DNA from: Desulfobacteraceae bacterium
GTDB taxonomy: Bacteria; Desulfobacterota; Desulfobacteria; Desulfobacterales; JAABSP01
Reading direction: 5' to 3'
Assembly: GCA_011390345.1 (NCBI GenBank)
Contig: JAABSP010000002.1
Coordinates: forward strand, 1-64,000
DNA length: 64,000 nucleotides
Shown here: piece after piece, positions 7,994-18,581 of the stretch
How positions within the stretch are numbered: position 1 is the stretch's first letter
Layout of the letters: each line of letters opens with the position of its first letter
Made by a program: the position numbers and the translations under genes
Notes under the pieces: generated by a model
The model's database searches: none
Told to the model about the DNA's origin: nothing
Seen by the model: the letters and a program-made list of their open reading frames with translations, nothing else

Positions 7994-8704
7994 TCAGTTT
8001 CCCAGGCGGATCAGAAGGGTTGTCGGCTCCAGAAAGAGGGATTTCTCTCTTGCCTCGGGGGTCCCCCCCTTCAGCAGCCGCACAAAGATCTCCTTGCCTT
8101 CGGGCTGAATCCTGAAGATCGAATGGAAGAGATCGGCCACCGGCGCGAAGTTCTCCGGCACACCTGCTTCATCGGCCGGCGCGTCCCTATGGGTGCGGGC
8201 CGTGAACCAGGCATGGACGCCGTAGCTGGCGGCCATGGTTTTGAAATCGGTCAGGGACTGCCGGGCTTCCGGATCATCAAAGGACATCCCGTCCACCAGG
8301 ATCATCTGGGGCAGAAAAATATCCTGCTCCGCGAGATCGGAGATCCGGGCCTCCAGACGGGGCACGCTGAAGTCCTCGGCCTTGAAGGTCATGATGAGCC
8401 GGTGGGGGAGAATCGTCTCCCAGAGCGCGTCCATCCGGTCCGTGATCTCGTATTGGGCAGCGATGTTCCGAAAGACCTCCTCATACCAGAGGCAGACCTT
8501 CCGAACCGGGTCCCCGAGGCTGATGTGGAGGACGTTCTTCTCCCGCAACAGGCTGTCGAGGGCCAGTTGCACCAGCAGTGCGGTCTTTCCCACACCGGCC
8601 CGTGCCAGCACCGCACCCAGCCCCCCTGGGGGGAGAATCTCCTCCTGATCGGTACTTCCGGCCACCCGCATGGGGTTCCGGAAGATCAGGTCATTTTTGA
8701 GCAT
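7994..8704 (-). CDS. RecA/KaiC-like P-loop ATPase
   Basis: The protein has 236 residues. Walker A is ARAGVGKTALL near residue 30-40. A Walker B-like strand reads MILVDGMSF, and a following strand ends in the TARTHRD sensor-like region. The fold resembles single-domain RecA/RadA/KaiC ATPases. Its substrate cannot be told from sequence. The ATG at 8704 is chosen for the AAGGAGC six bases upstream; the frame stays open to 8764 without a ribosome site. It lies downstream of fusA on the same strand but behind a hairpin, so cotranscription is uncertain. No partner kinase or circadian-type neighbour is present. Confidence 0.75.
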   Translation of the reverse strand: MLKNDLIFRNPMRVAGSTDQEEILPPGGLGAVLARAGVGKTALLVQLALDSLLREKNVLHISLGDPVRKVCLWYEEVFRNIAAQYEITDRMDALWETILPHRLIMTFKAEDFSVPRLEARISDLAEQDIFLPQMILVDGMSFDDPEARQSLTDFKTMAASYGVHAWFTARTHRDAPADEAGVPENFAPVADLFHSIFRIQPEGKEIFVRLLKGGTPEAREKSLFLEPTTLLIRLGN

Positions 8705-8788
8705 ATAAAAGCTCCTTTCCTTAAGATATATGAGCATCGAGTTCAATGGGGCACAGGGCCCCATTCCGAGATAAATCGGCCCGAGATA

Positions 8789-8816
8789 AATCGGCCCGGA
8801 ATGATTCGGGCCGATT
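8789..8816 (-). terminator. Hairpin between fusA and the ATPase gene
   Basis: A perfect 10-bp stem AATCGGCCCG/CGGGCCGATT (8789-8798 and 8807-8816) lies 15 bp past the fusA stop. It is part of short repeats of ATAAATCGGCCCG and GATTCGGGCC between 8768 and 8823. The run after it on the minus strand is only TTTAT, so it may be an attenuator or mRNA-stabilising stem. Confidence 0.5.
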
Positions 8817-8830
8817 CGGGCCGCAAAGAA

Positions 8831-10918
<2,088 letters not shown>

Positions 10919-10990
10919 GATCCCTTCATCCTCACAAAAAATAGAATTGATATTCCGCCGATGGCGGAAGCTGTACTGGTTTTTGGCAAT

Positions 10991-11025
10991 AAAAAAAATC
11001 CCTCACGGAGATGGGGGATTTTTTT
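10991..11025 (-). terminator. Rho-independent terminator upstream of fusA
   Basis: ATCCC (10998-11002) and GGGAT (11015-11019) form a stem flanked by A8 on one side and T7 on the other, so it works in either direction. It lies about 90 bp past the stop of the Cys-tailed gene, whose transcript it would end before fusA. Confidence 0.75.
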
Positions 11026-11113
11026 CGATTCCACAGCAGTGGATAAACTTAGCAAATGTAATATACGATCACTGGATTGTCAACCTCTTTTTTTCTTCAT
11101 ACCGCGATATTTT

Positions 11114-11518
11114 TCAATGGCCGCAGCAGCCATCCCCGCAGCAGCCGTCTCCGCACTCGGCCATTTTTGCCATCTCCCGCACCACCTCCCGGCTGTCGGC
11201 ATTCTCCACCTTTCGGATCACCGCGTTCAGATGAAGGGTTTCCGAAGAGGAGATTCGGGGAAAAAAGTCGTGCAGCATCGGCATAAGATGGCAGAAAAAG
11301 GGGCTTATTTCCTCCTGTCCAAGAGATATCCCGACCGCCTCCCCCTCCCCTCTTTCCGCGATCTCATACTCAAAAGGGCAAAGCCCTTCTGAACCGACAC
11401 CATAAATAAAGGAGAAGAGAAAGGGCTCCGGGGTCAGGTCCTCTTTCCCGGGCTCGGAACCGGCCGTGAGTGTCAGAAAAACCCGCTTCAACGGTTCGAT
11501 CTTTTCGGCATTGCTCAT
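11114..11518 (-). CDS. Small protein with Cys-rich C-terminal tail
   Basis: The protein has 134 residues. It starts at the ATG at 11518 behind AAAGGAG, and ends with GDGCCGDGCCGH, a CC-x3-CC-x-His metal-binding-type tail similar in style to the tails of SlyD or nickel chaperones. The body (LKRVFLTLTAGSEPGKEDLT...FSFIYGVGSEGLCPFEYEIAE) looks like a small beta-rich domain that might be FKBP-like; I do not recognise a firm family. It has its own terminator, and the divergent gene is pyk. The much longer open frame continuing upstream on this strand is the antisense of pyk and is not coding. Confidence 0.7.
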   Translation of the reverse strand: MSNAEKIEPLKRVFLTLTAGSEPGKEDLTPEPFLFSFIYGVGSEGLCPFEYEIAERGEGEAVGISLGQEEISPFFCHLMPMLHDFFPRISSSETLHLNAVIRKVENADSREVVREMAKMAECGDGCCGDGCCGH

Positions 11519-11659
11519 CTGGTATGACTCCTTTGAAAATAATTTTTTGTTGCGAAATCCGCTTCTTCTCATGATATATTGTAAGAAAGAAGCAACTGAT
11601 TTCAAGAAGCGGCGCATAAAAAAACCGAATCTATAAAAACCCAAAAGGAGATATATCTC

Positions 11660-13066
11660 ATGCCCAAGACCAAGATCGTCTGCACCATCGGTCCTGCCAG
11701 TGATTCCGAAGCGGTGCTCAAAGAGCTGATAGAGAACGGAATGAATGTGGCCAGGCTCAACTTCTCCCACGGAACCCATGCCGAGCACGGGGAGAAGATG
11801 AAGATCATCCGGGCTCTTTCCGAAGAGATGGGAAAGCCGATTGCCATTCTCCAGGATCTCTGCGGCCCCAAGATCCGGGTTGGAAAGCTGCCCGAAGATG
11901 GGGTCCGTCTGGAGCCGGGGCAGCGCTTCACCCTCACCAGCCGCCCTCTGGAAATGGGGGATGAGAATCAGGTCTCGGTCTCCTATCCCCACCTTCCTGA
12001 AGATGTCTCTTTCGAAGATCGGATCCTTCTGGCCGACGGAATGCTGGAGCTGGTGGTGAAACGAATCGATGACACCGAAATCCAGTGCGAGGTGGTTCAG
12101 GGAGGGGTTCTCACATCGAGCAAGGGGATCAATCTGCCCAGCGGCTCCATTCAAATCGACGCGATCACGGAAAAGGACAAGGAAGATCTGGCCTTTGGAC
12201 TGAAGGAGAATGTCGATTATGTGGCGCTCTCCTTTGTCCGGCGGGCCGACGACATCTTCCGGATCAAAAAGCTGATAGAGGATCAGGGTCGCCAGACACC
12301 GGTAATCGCCAAAATCGAAAAGCATGAGGCCGTGGCCAATATAGATGCGATAATGACAGCCTCGGACGGCATCATGGTGGCCAGAGGCGACCTCGGGGTG
12401 GAGATCCCCCTGGAGAGCGTCCCCTCGATCCAGAAAATGCTGGTGAAGAAGGCCAACGACGCGGGCAAGCCCGTGATCATCGCCACCCAGATGCTCCGAT
12501 CTATGGTCACCTCTCCGAGGCCCACCAGAGCCGAGGCCACGGATGTGGCCAATGCGGTGCTGGACGGCGCGGACGCGGTGATGCTTTCGGAGGAGACCGC
12601 TTCGGGGGAGTATCCTGTGGAGGCGGTCAATTTCATGGTCCGGATCACCGAGGATGCGGAGCGCTTCTTTCCCCATGACCGGTACCTCAACCTCACCCCC
12701 AGAAAGGATGTGCCGGAGTCGGTCTCCCACGTCTCCTGCGTGCTGGCGGACCACCTGGATGCGGCCGCGATCGTCGCCACCACCCGCTCCGGTTTTACGG
12801 CCAAGCAGGTCTCCCGGTACCGGCCCCGGCCCAGAATCCTTGCTCTCTCCCCGGAGCCGGCCACTGTCCGCCGGCTGGCGCTCTACTGGGGATGCCTGCC
12901 CAGCCTCGTGGAGATGACCCAGAACAGCGATGAGCAGGTGGAACTGGCCGTGGATGCGGCGCTGCAGTCGAGAAACATCCGGAAAGGAGATCTGGTGGTG
13001 ATCACCGCGGGCCACCCGGTCTGGACCGAAGGGACCACGAATATGATGCGGGTCAAGCGGGCCTGA
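11660..13066 (+). CDS. pyk: Pyruvate kinase
   Basis: Pyruvate kinase catalyses phosphoenolpyruvate + ADP to pyruvate + ATP, the last glycolytic step. The 468-residue protein has KIVCTIGPAS at the N-terminus, the substrate motif NVARLNFSHG, PKIRVG, the catalytic region AKIEKHEAV...MVARGDLGVE, and the ATQMLRSM and MLSEETASGEYP motifs. A C-terminal allosteric domain follows. The ATG has AAAAGGAG with good spacing. It is monocistronic, and the Rhs island begins right after its stop. Confidence 0.96.
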   Translation: MPKTKIVCTIGPASDSEAVLKELIENGMNVARLNFSHGTHAEHGEKMKIIRALSEEMGKPIAILQDLCGPKIRVGKLPEDGVRLEPGQRFTLTSRPLEMGDENQVSVSYPHLPEDVSFEDRILLADGMLELVVKRIDDTEIQCEVVQGGVLTSSKGINLPSGSIQIDAITEKDKEDLAFGLKENVDYVALSFVRRADDIFRIKKLIEDQGRQTPVIAKIEKHEAVANIDAIMTASDGIMVARGDLGVEIPLESVPSIQKMLVKKANDAGKPVIIATQMLRSMVTSPRPTRAEATDVANAVLDGADAVMLSEETASGEYPVEAVNFMVRITEDAERFFPHDRYLNLTPRKDVPESVSHVSCVLADHLDAAAIVATTRSGFTAKQVSRYRPRPRILALSPEPATVRRLALYWGCLPSLVEMTQNSDEQVELAVDAALQSRNIRKGDLVVITAGHPVWTEGTTNMMRVKRA

Positions 13067-13091
13067 AACGGCATCTGATGATTTCCGTCGG

Positions 13092-13535
13092 TCAGGCTCT
13101 CCCCGTCGATATCCCCGTACTCGTTGAAGGCCCGGGCAAGGCGTCGTACCCGATCCTTTTTACCACATTCCCCGCAGCGTCGGCAACGGCTCTCAGGCTT
13201 CCGACCGGGTCGTATGCCAGGTAGTAGAGGACGCCCCCCTTCTCCACGGCAAGGGGCGTGCGGCCGTCCGCGTAGACGAAGCGCATCAGGAGGTTGTCCG
13301 CCCCGTCGTAGAGGGCCAGAAGCCTTGTCATCCCGGACCGGAGGTACTTTTCGGTGACGATCCCGTTGACCTTCTTTGCGATCCTCCTGCCCAGGGGATC
13401 GTGGAGGTATTCGATCGCGGTCCCGTCCGGAAGGCTCACCCCGAGAAGCTCTCCCTTGGAGGAATAGTCGTAGAGGGTGACCTCGGTCCCCCGGGTCTTC
13501 TTTGCCGGGAAACCGTCGGGGGTGTATTAGTATGC
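13092..13535 (-). pseudogene. Orphan Rhs/YD-repeat core fragment
   Basis: Minus-strand translation gives a YD-repeat stretch (IEYLHDPLGRRIAKKV, YLAYDPVGSLRAVADAAGN) in one frame. It starts just after a stop at about 13533 with no natural start codon, and ends abruptly at 13092 in unrelated codons. It has neither an N-terminal delivery region nor a complete C-terminal toxin. It is a near copy of 14789-15107 in the Rhs gene upstream, in the same orientation. Such orphan core fragments are typical remnants of Rhs tip exchange. Confidence 0.8.
13139..13455 (-). repeat. Direct repeat, copy 1 (Rhs core)
   Basis: This is about 317 bp of Rhs core, matching 14789-15107 in the same orientation at an offset of 1650 bp. 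Differences are scattered substitutions plus a 2-bp length difference, near 13275 in this copy and 14928 in the other. The two copies bracket the toxin tip and two AT-rich genes, so recombination could delete or swap them. Confidence 0.85.
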
Positions 13536-13564
13536 AGCATCCCCAGTGGTGAGCAGATGATCGT

Positions 13565-14056
13565 CTACAATTCTAAATACTTTTCTTTTATTGCCTCCAG
13601 TATCTTCATAGCGTAATTATCACACCATTGCTCTTCTGAAAGCATAGCTTTGCCATTCATTTCATCATTTAAATATTTTTCACAATAAATTATATGACCG
13701 ATTTCATGCAACAGGATATATAAGGCATAAAATTTGGCATCTAAAATTCTCCATGTAATAATGTTGTTTTTGAAATCAAGTTGTCCTCCAAACAAGCTAA
13801 TTTCTGAAATATATTTTTTTTCTTTGGACAAAATGAGGCTTCTCATATTATTTAAACAAAAATTAATTCTAATATCATAAAATCTTCCTCGTTTGACAGT
13901 TCTCCCCTCTTGAGTTGTTTTTGTATTGCATCCGAATTTTATGCCTCTTATTTTATTCCATATCTCAAAATCTATGAACTTTTTTATTTGCTTAACATCC
14001 TTTTTAGATAATGGATATGAATAATCTGAACTAACATTATCATAAAATATTTTCAT
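13565..14056 (-). CDS. AT-rich putative zinc metalloprotease (HEIGH) in the Rhs island
   Basis: The protein has 163 residues, rich in Lys, Ile and Asn. The only clear motif is LLHEIGHIIYCEKYL around residues 115-130, followed by SEEQWCDNYAMKIL. This fits a gluzincin arrangement of HExxH plus a downstream acidic or Asp ligand, as in ImmA/IrrE-like (M78) peptidases. Base composition is far more AT-rich than the chromosome around it, a sign of recent transfer. It follows the decayed Rhs toxin on the same strand and could be an immunity gene, a second effector or unrelated cargo. The ATG is the first in the frame, without a strong ribosome site. Confidence 0.65.
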   Translation of the reverse strand: MKIFYDNVSSDYSYPLSKKDVKQIKKFIDFEIWNKIRGIKFGCNTKTTQEGRTVKRGRFYDIRINFCLNNMRSLILSKEKKYISEISLFGGQLDFKNNIITWRILDAKFYALYILLHEIGHIIYCEKYLNDEMNGKAMLSEEQWCDNYAMKILEAIKEKYLEL

Positions 14057-14062
14057 AGCTTT

Positions 14063-14311
14063 TTAAAAAGTAGAGAATGAAGTACCAATCAAAATGACGA
14101 TAAAACTAGAACTTAGGTGATTTCCGAAAACAACTATACCCAAACATGCCGATATCCCATCAGCTCTGCCGCCGAAAGACTGGATATCGCTATACAAGAG
14201 GGGATATACTTCCCCGGAAATCACCTTGTATTCTTGATTATTCAGTAATTCAATGTTTGAATCCTCCTTTGGGTCTTTTGCTATGTTCTTCTCCATCTGT
14301 ATGTCCGACAT
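14063..14311 (-). CDS. Small AT-rich protein overlapping the Rhs C-terminus (candidate immunity protein)
   Basis: The open frame of 82 codons overlaps the last 62 bases of the Rhs frame. It has a polar N-terminal half rich in Lys, Asp and Glu and a hydrophobic C-terminal half (residues 52-82, GISACLGIVVFG and SFIVILIG) that could form a membrane segment. Overlap with the toxin end on the same strand is the usual place for an Rhs immunity gene. No homologue is recognised. A GAGAAAG lies just before the ATG. It may be non-coding. Confidence 0.35.
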   Translation of the reverse strand: MSDIQMEKNIAKDPKEDSNIELLNNQEYKVISGEVYPLLYSDIQSFGGRADGISACLGIVVFGNHLSSSFIVILIGTSFSTF

Positions 14312-15605
14312 TTCTTTCTCTATCCCCAGTTTTTTGACGATCTTCCGCTCCCTTTCGTCTATTTGGGTTTTCAGGTTTTTTATGTTTTTTCTTCCTCGCT
14401 TCCATGCAGGGAGAATCGATCTCTTTATCGATCCAATTATCCCATACCCATTGGCCGATAATCAACCCGGCAGCGGCCCCAATAATTCCTCCGATCACAG
14501 CACCCGGAGGCCCTCCGGCGCTTCCGATTGTCGCCCCGACTTCAGCCCCGACCATCGGATTCAACCCATCCGGATCCACCCCATTCACCGGATCATTAAG
14601 ACAATACCCGTACAGATCCGTATCCCCGCCGGCAAACCCGATCGGGTCCTTTGCGGCCCACCGCCCGTTCTCGGGGTCGTAGTCCCGGTACCCGAACCGG
14701 ACCAGCCCCGTGTCCCTGTCCTGAAGCCCTCCCGCAAATCCCAGGGGCATGTCAAAGAGCGGGTCGGAGTCTTCGATGATATTGCCGAAGGCGTCGTACC
14801 CGATCCTTTTTACCACATTCCCCGCAGCATCGGCAACGGCTCTGAGGCTGCCGGCCGGGTCGTATGCCAGGTAGTAGAGGACGCCCTCCTTCTCCACGGC
14901 AAGGGGCGTGCGGCCGTCTGCGTAGAGGAGAAGCGCATGAGGAGGTTGTCCGCCCCGTCGTAGACGGCCAGAAGCCTCGTCATCCCGGACCGGAGGTACT
15001 TTTCGGTGATGCTCCCGTTGACCTTCTTTGCGATCCTCCTGCCTAGGGGATCGTGGAGGTACTCGATCGCGGTTCCGTCCGGCAGACTCACCCCGAGGAG
15101 TTTCTCCCCGGTCGGAACGGCTGTACTCCGTCACCGAGCCGGTCGGGCCAGTGATCCGGGAGGTGAACTCCCCCGAGGGAAGGGTCAGATCCTCGTATAC
15201 GGTCCGCTGCCCCTCGGCCGTGGCCATCTCGGTTACGACCGTGCCGTCCGGGTTCTCCGTCACGGCGTACTTCCACAGGCCCCCTTCGGGATCGGTCACG
15301 TCGATGAGCCGGCCGTTGTCATCGAAGGTGTACTCGAAGCGGTTGCCCATGGGATCGACCTCCGCGGTCATCAGCCCGCCTGCGGAATACTCGAAGGAAT
15401 AATACCCGCCGTCCGGGTGGATCACCTCCGTCAGGTGGTTCTGCCCATAGATGGTCAGATCGGTCCGGACCCCGTCCGGCGAGATGATGGCCGTGGGGAC
15501 GCCGTTTGCGTTCCGAACAATATGGGTCATGTTCTGAGCGCGGTCCCATACGGCAATGAGGCGATTCGGTATCTGCGATATAAAGGTTGCCCTCCTCGTC
15601 CGCTC
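14250..15605 (-). pseudogene. Rhs/YD-repeat protein, C-terminal part, frameshifted
   Basis: Minus-strand translation shows an NHL-like start (DEEGNLYIADT), then RHS/YD repeats (PDGVRTDLTIYGQNH, DPMGNRFEYTFDD). The conserved core end FGYRDYDPENGRWAAKDPIGF...LYGYCLNDPVNGVDPDGLN ends near 14570, followed by a variable tip. The frame is broken at least three times: near 15570, near 15100, and by two extra bases near 14928 that restore the frame. The tip has a Gly/Ala-rich hydrophobic stretch and a basic end (RKGAEDRQKTGDRERNVGH) of unknown activity. No N-terminal half is present. This is a dead or partial polymorphic-toxin gene. Confidence 0.82.
14789..15107 (-). repeat. Direct repeat, copy 2 (Rhs core)
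   Basis: Same-orientation partner of 13139-13455, lying within the Rhs pseudogene. This copy contains the extra two bases near 14928 and the frame break near 15100 that copy 1 lacks. Confidence 0.85.
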
Positions 15606-15793
15606 ATGAGGGGGTTGTCAAGAGGCAGTTTGAATTTTTTTCAGCCGGAGATACCTTCGGTTTTTTGCGCTTCAAATTGACCCTGCCTCCGATATCCGGT
15701 AAGATTTAATGAGCGGTCGATGATCCGGCGGGGACGCGATGAACGGGGGAATGCGGTCGCAATTCATTATGGATGGAACACCGGAGCAATTTT

Positions 15794-15964
15794 ATGAGAC
15801 TTGAATTTCTGGAACTTGGAAATTACCGCTGTTTTTCCCACCTTCGTATCGATTTTGATGCCGAATTAACGGTGCTGGTCGGCGTCAACGGCTCCGGAAA
15901 GACAGCGATTCTCGATGCCGCAGCCGTTGCATTGAGCCCTTATCTCGGCGCTTTCGACATATGA
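15794..15964 (+). pseudogene. Truncated AAA/RecF-type ATPase, N-terminal fragment
   Basis: Only 56 codons remain: MRLEFLELGNYRCFSHL, then a Walker A (GVNGSGKTAILDA) and an abrupt stop. This is the typical N-terminus of SMC/RecF/OLD-like ABC-ATPases, which normally run several hundred residues and need Walker B and signature motifs absent here. An AT-rich gene begins at the truncation point, so the rest was probably lost on insertion. The ATG at 15794 has GGAG nearby. The 188 bp before it (15606-15793) holds nothing recognisable. Confidence 0.7.
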
Positions 15965-15981
15965 TTGTTCTGGAAATATTT

Positions 15982-16473
15982 ATGAATAAATCTCAACTTT
16001 ATAGTTTTATTCCAATGGTGACTTTTGAAGTTCAATCCAAGGACTCTATTCCAACAATAGTAGAGAAAATTAAACGTCATGTGGAAACGGACAAGTCAAA
16101 ACAGTCTTTTTGGAATAGCCAAATGAAATTGGCGGGAACCGTTTCGTCCACCGCTTTTAAGTTGTCTCGCATCGATTCCCCAAAGGGGTCTTTTGATATT
16201 GAAGGACGGTTCCATTCGTCTGGAAACGCAACCCAAATACATATTAAAATATATTTGATTGAATTGTTATACATGGGCATATTTTTGGGATCGTGGATGT
16301 TCGCATGCTTGCTTATGCTGATCTTTTTAATTGTCACTGAGGGCGTGAGTTACAACACTATATTAGTGTCGGTCGTATTGTTTTTTCCATGGCTTATGTT
16401 TCACGCGATGTTTTGGTCTAAAATAGATGAAACCAAGGAGATGATAACAAAAGCTATAAAGGGCGAAGGATGA
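15982..16473 (+). CDS. AT-rich membrane protein of unknown function
   Basis: The protein has about 163 residues. A soluble N-terminal domain (1-90) is followed by two hydrophobic segments near residues 85-115 (LLYMGIFLGSWMFACLLMLIFLIV) and 120-140 (ILVSVVLFFPWLMFHAMFW), then a short basic tail. No family is recognised. The frame can also open at 15961, overlapping the truncated ATPase. Composition is AT-rich like the genes at 13565-14311, so it is probably Rhs-island cargo, perhaps an orphan immunity gene for a membrane-acting or lost toxin. Confidence 0.6.
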   Translation: MNKSQLYSFIPMVTFEVQSKDSIPTIVEKIKRHVETDKSKQSFWNSQMKLAGTVSSTAFKLSRIDSPKGSFDIEGRFHSSGNATQIHIKIYLIELLYMGIFLGSWMFACLLMLIFLIVTEGVSYNTILVSVVLFFPWLMFHAMFWSKIDETKEMITKAIKGEG

Positions 16474-16551
16474 TTTTCATGGCGTTGCCTTATCGACGCA
16501 ATGGATCATGCCGTTCCGTTGCCTTACAATGTCGTGGGCGATTTTGCATAA

Positions 16552-17217
16552 GCCGCCGGCGGATACGGCGAGATCGGCTACACCTACGACAGGACCGGCA
16601 ACCGGCTGTCCGAAACCGAAAACGGCCTTACCGATCTTTACGCCTACGAGCCCGGCACCGGCCGCCTTTCAGAGATCACCGACGGAACCGGCCGGACCTT
16701 CACCTACAGTCAGAACAACCGCCTGATCCGCGCCGCCGAGAGCAGGGCCGTCCTGGGCGAGTACCTCTACAACGCCCTGGGCCGGCGGGCCGTGAAAACG
16801 GCCGGCGGCCGGACCACGGTCTTTCTCTACGATCTTTCCGGCAACCTGATCGCCGAAGCCGACGCCGCGGGCCACATCCAAAGCCAATACGTCCGGCTCA
16901 ACGGCCTGCTGCTGGCCGCAATCCGAAGCGACATCCGGGTAGAAGCCGACGTGAAGAGCGATCCGGAGACGTTGAACCTGGCAAGCCGCGGCCGGTGGAT
17001 CACCGCCTTCATCGAACTTCCGGAAGATTACCATGCCGCGGATATCGATCCGGATTCGGTGATGCTAAACGGGGTCGTGCCCGCGGAAAAGAGCGGCATC
17101 GGAGACCATGATTCTGACGGCATCCCCGATCTGATGGTCAAATTCGACCGGGGAGCGACCGCAACACTCCTGGCGCCCGGCGATGCGAAGGGAAGTTTTA
17201 AATGGCTTTCTGCCTGA
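16552..17217 (+). pseudogene. YD-repeat protein C-terminal fragment with a surface-domain end
   Basis: After an in-frame TAA at 16549, the plus strand encodes YD repeats (GYTYDRTGNRLSETENG, EYLYNALGRRAVKTAGG, VFLYDLSGNLIAEADAAG). It then changes at about residue 125 to a different domain (PETLNLASRGRWITAFIELP...IDPDSVMLNGV). That domain ends in a calcium-loop-like DHDSDGIPD near residue 190. The latter domain is found in secreted repeat proteins. There is no upstream start or signal peptide, and the fragment is oriented opposite to the Rhs gene, so this is a relic of a second large surface protein. Confidence 0.7.
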
Positions 17218-17367
17218 TTTCTTGCGTACTGTTCTAAGCCTGAAACGGCAAAATTTGCAATAAGCATTGAAAAAAAGATCAGACTGTGGTAACAGGCTAC
17301 AATTCGATCCTTCAGGTGGATCAAAAAGGCAATGGGCTTTTGAATCAGCAACTTAAAGGAGGAAACT

Positions 17368-18552
17368 ATGCGAAAGGGTCTGATCTTTATCATCGCGGTA
17401 CTTGCCGTCGGCCTGACGATCAATCTCTCTTCGGTCTCAGGGGTTTCGGCTGCGGAGACGACCATCAAGGTCGGCATCAACGCCCCCATGACCGGCGACA
17501 TCCCCAAGGTGGGAGAGGGGAGCAAGTACGCGGCTCAGATGTGGCTGGAGGACATCAAACAGAACGGCGGCCTGGAAGTGGGCGGTAAGAAGTATCCGGT
17601 GGAACTGGTGATCGAGGATAACGAGTCCAAGGCCGAATCCGCGGTCAAGACCAACACCAAGATGATCACCGAAGATGAGGTTCTCGTCATCGTAGGGCCC
17701 CAGTCCTCCAAGCAGGCTGTGCCGGCCGGCGATGTGGCCAACAATTACAAGACCCCCATGATCAGCCCCTGGTCCACCAACCCCGACACCACCAAAGACC
17801 GCCCCTATGTCTTCCGGGGCTGCTTCCTGGACCCCTTCCAGGGACCTGTGGTGGCCAACTTCATCACGGATGAGTTCGGCTACACCAAGGCCGCGGTCCT
17901 CTATGACGTTGCCAGCGATTATCCCAAGGGCCTGGCCGAGTTCTTCAAGGAGGCATGGGAGAAGATCCACGGCCCCGGCTCTGTTGTGGCCTATGAGAGC
18001 TTCACCACCAAAGATGCGGACTTCAGCTCTCAGTTGACCAACATCATCCGCTCCGGCGCGGAGGTGATCTTCACCCCCCAGTATTATAATGAGGTGGCCC
18101 TGATCGTCCAGCAGGCAAAAGAGCTGGGATGGAACAAGCCGATTGTCGGCTCCGACTCCTGGGGCTCTGCCGAGACAGTCGAACTCTGCGGCAAAGCCTG
18201 CTACGGACTCTTCTTCAGCACCCATTATGCGGCCGCAGGCGCGACCGGCAAGACCAAGGATTTCATCGATCGGTACAATAAGGAACACGGCTATGTGCCC
18301 GACGACGTGGCCGCGCTCACCTGGGACTCTTTGAACATCGTACAGCGGGCCATCCAGGACTGCGGAACCATCACCGGCGACATCGAAAAGGACCGGAAAT
18401 GCGTGCGGGATGCGCTGGCCAAAATCGATAAGTTCGAGGGGATCACCGGCAACATGACCTTCACCGAAGAGGGCGATCCCATCAAGTGCGCGGTGATCGT
18501 CAAGATCAGCGACAAGGGCGAGTACGAGTTCTATAAATCGGTCTGCCCCTAA
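17368..18552 (+). CDS. livK: Branched-chain amino-acid ABC transporter, periplasmic binding protein
   Basis: The 394-residue protein has a signal peptide (about 28 residues, cleavage near VSAAET). It has the Peripla_BP_6 fold (IKVGINAPMTGDIPKVG...AAQMWLEDI, MISPWSTNPD, YFRGC-type hinge region). It captures leucine-type or related amino acids in the periplasm for LivHMGF, which follow in order. Two extra Cys pairs near the middle (ELCGKACYG) could form a disulfide. AAAGGAGGAAAC precedes the ATG. The substrate could be another amino acid or urea/amide; sequence alone does not decide. Confidence 0.9.
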   Translation: MRKGLIFIIAVLAVGLTINLSSVSGVSAAETTIKVGINAPMTGDIPKVGEGSKYAAQMWLEDIKQNGGLEVGGKKYPVELVIEDNESKAESAVKTNTKMITEDEVLVIVGPQSSKQAVPAGDVANNYKTPMISPWSTNPDTTKDRPYVFRGCFLDPFQGPVVANFITDEFGYTKAAVLYDVASDYPKGLAEFFKEAWEKIHGPGSVVAYESFTTKDADFSSQLTNIIRSGAEVIFTPQYYNEVALIVQQAKELGWNKPIVGSDSWGSAETVELCGKACYGLFFSTHYAAAGATGKTKDFIDRYNKEHGYVPDDVAALTWDSLNIVQRAIQDCGTITGDIEKDRKCVRDALAKIDKFEGITGNMTFTEEGDPIKCAVIVKISDKGEYEFYKSVCP

Positions 18553-18581
18553 ACGTCAAATCCCCATAAGACGGTTTAAAT

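Noticed and set aside
11519-13015. Long minus-strand open frame continuing upstream from the Cys-tailed protein
   Set aside because: It is the exact antisense of pyk, which has all its motifs on the plus strand. Only the last 134 codons of the frame (11114-11518) have their own ribosome site and a sensible protein.
15606-15793. Possible insertion-sequence end between the Rhs gene and the ATPase fragment
   Set aside because: No inverted repeats, target duplication or transposase codons could be seen.
17267-17303. Promoter TTGAAA...TACAAT before livK
   Set aside because: The two boxes are 25 bp apart, too far for sigma-70.
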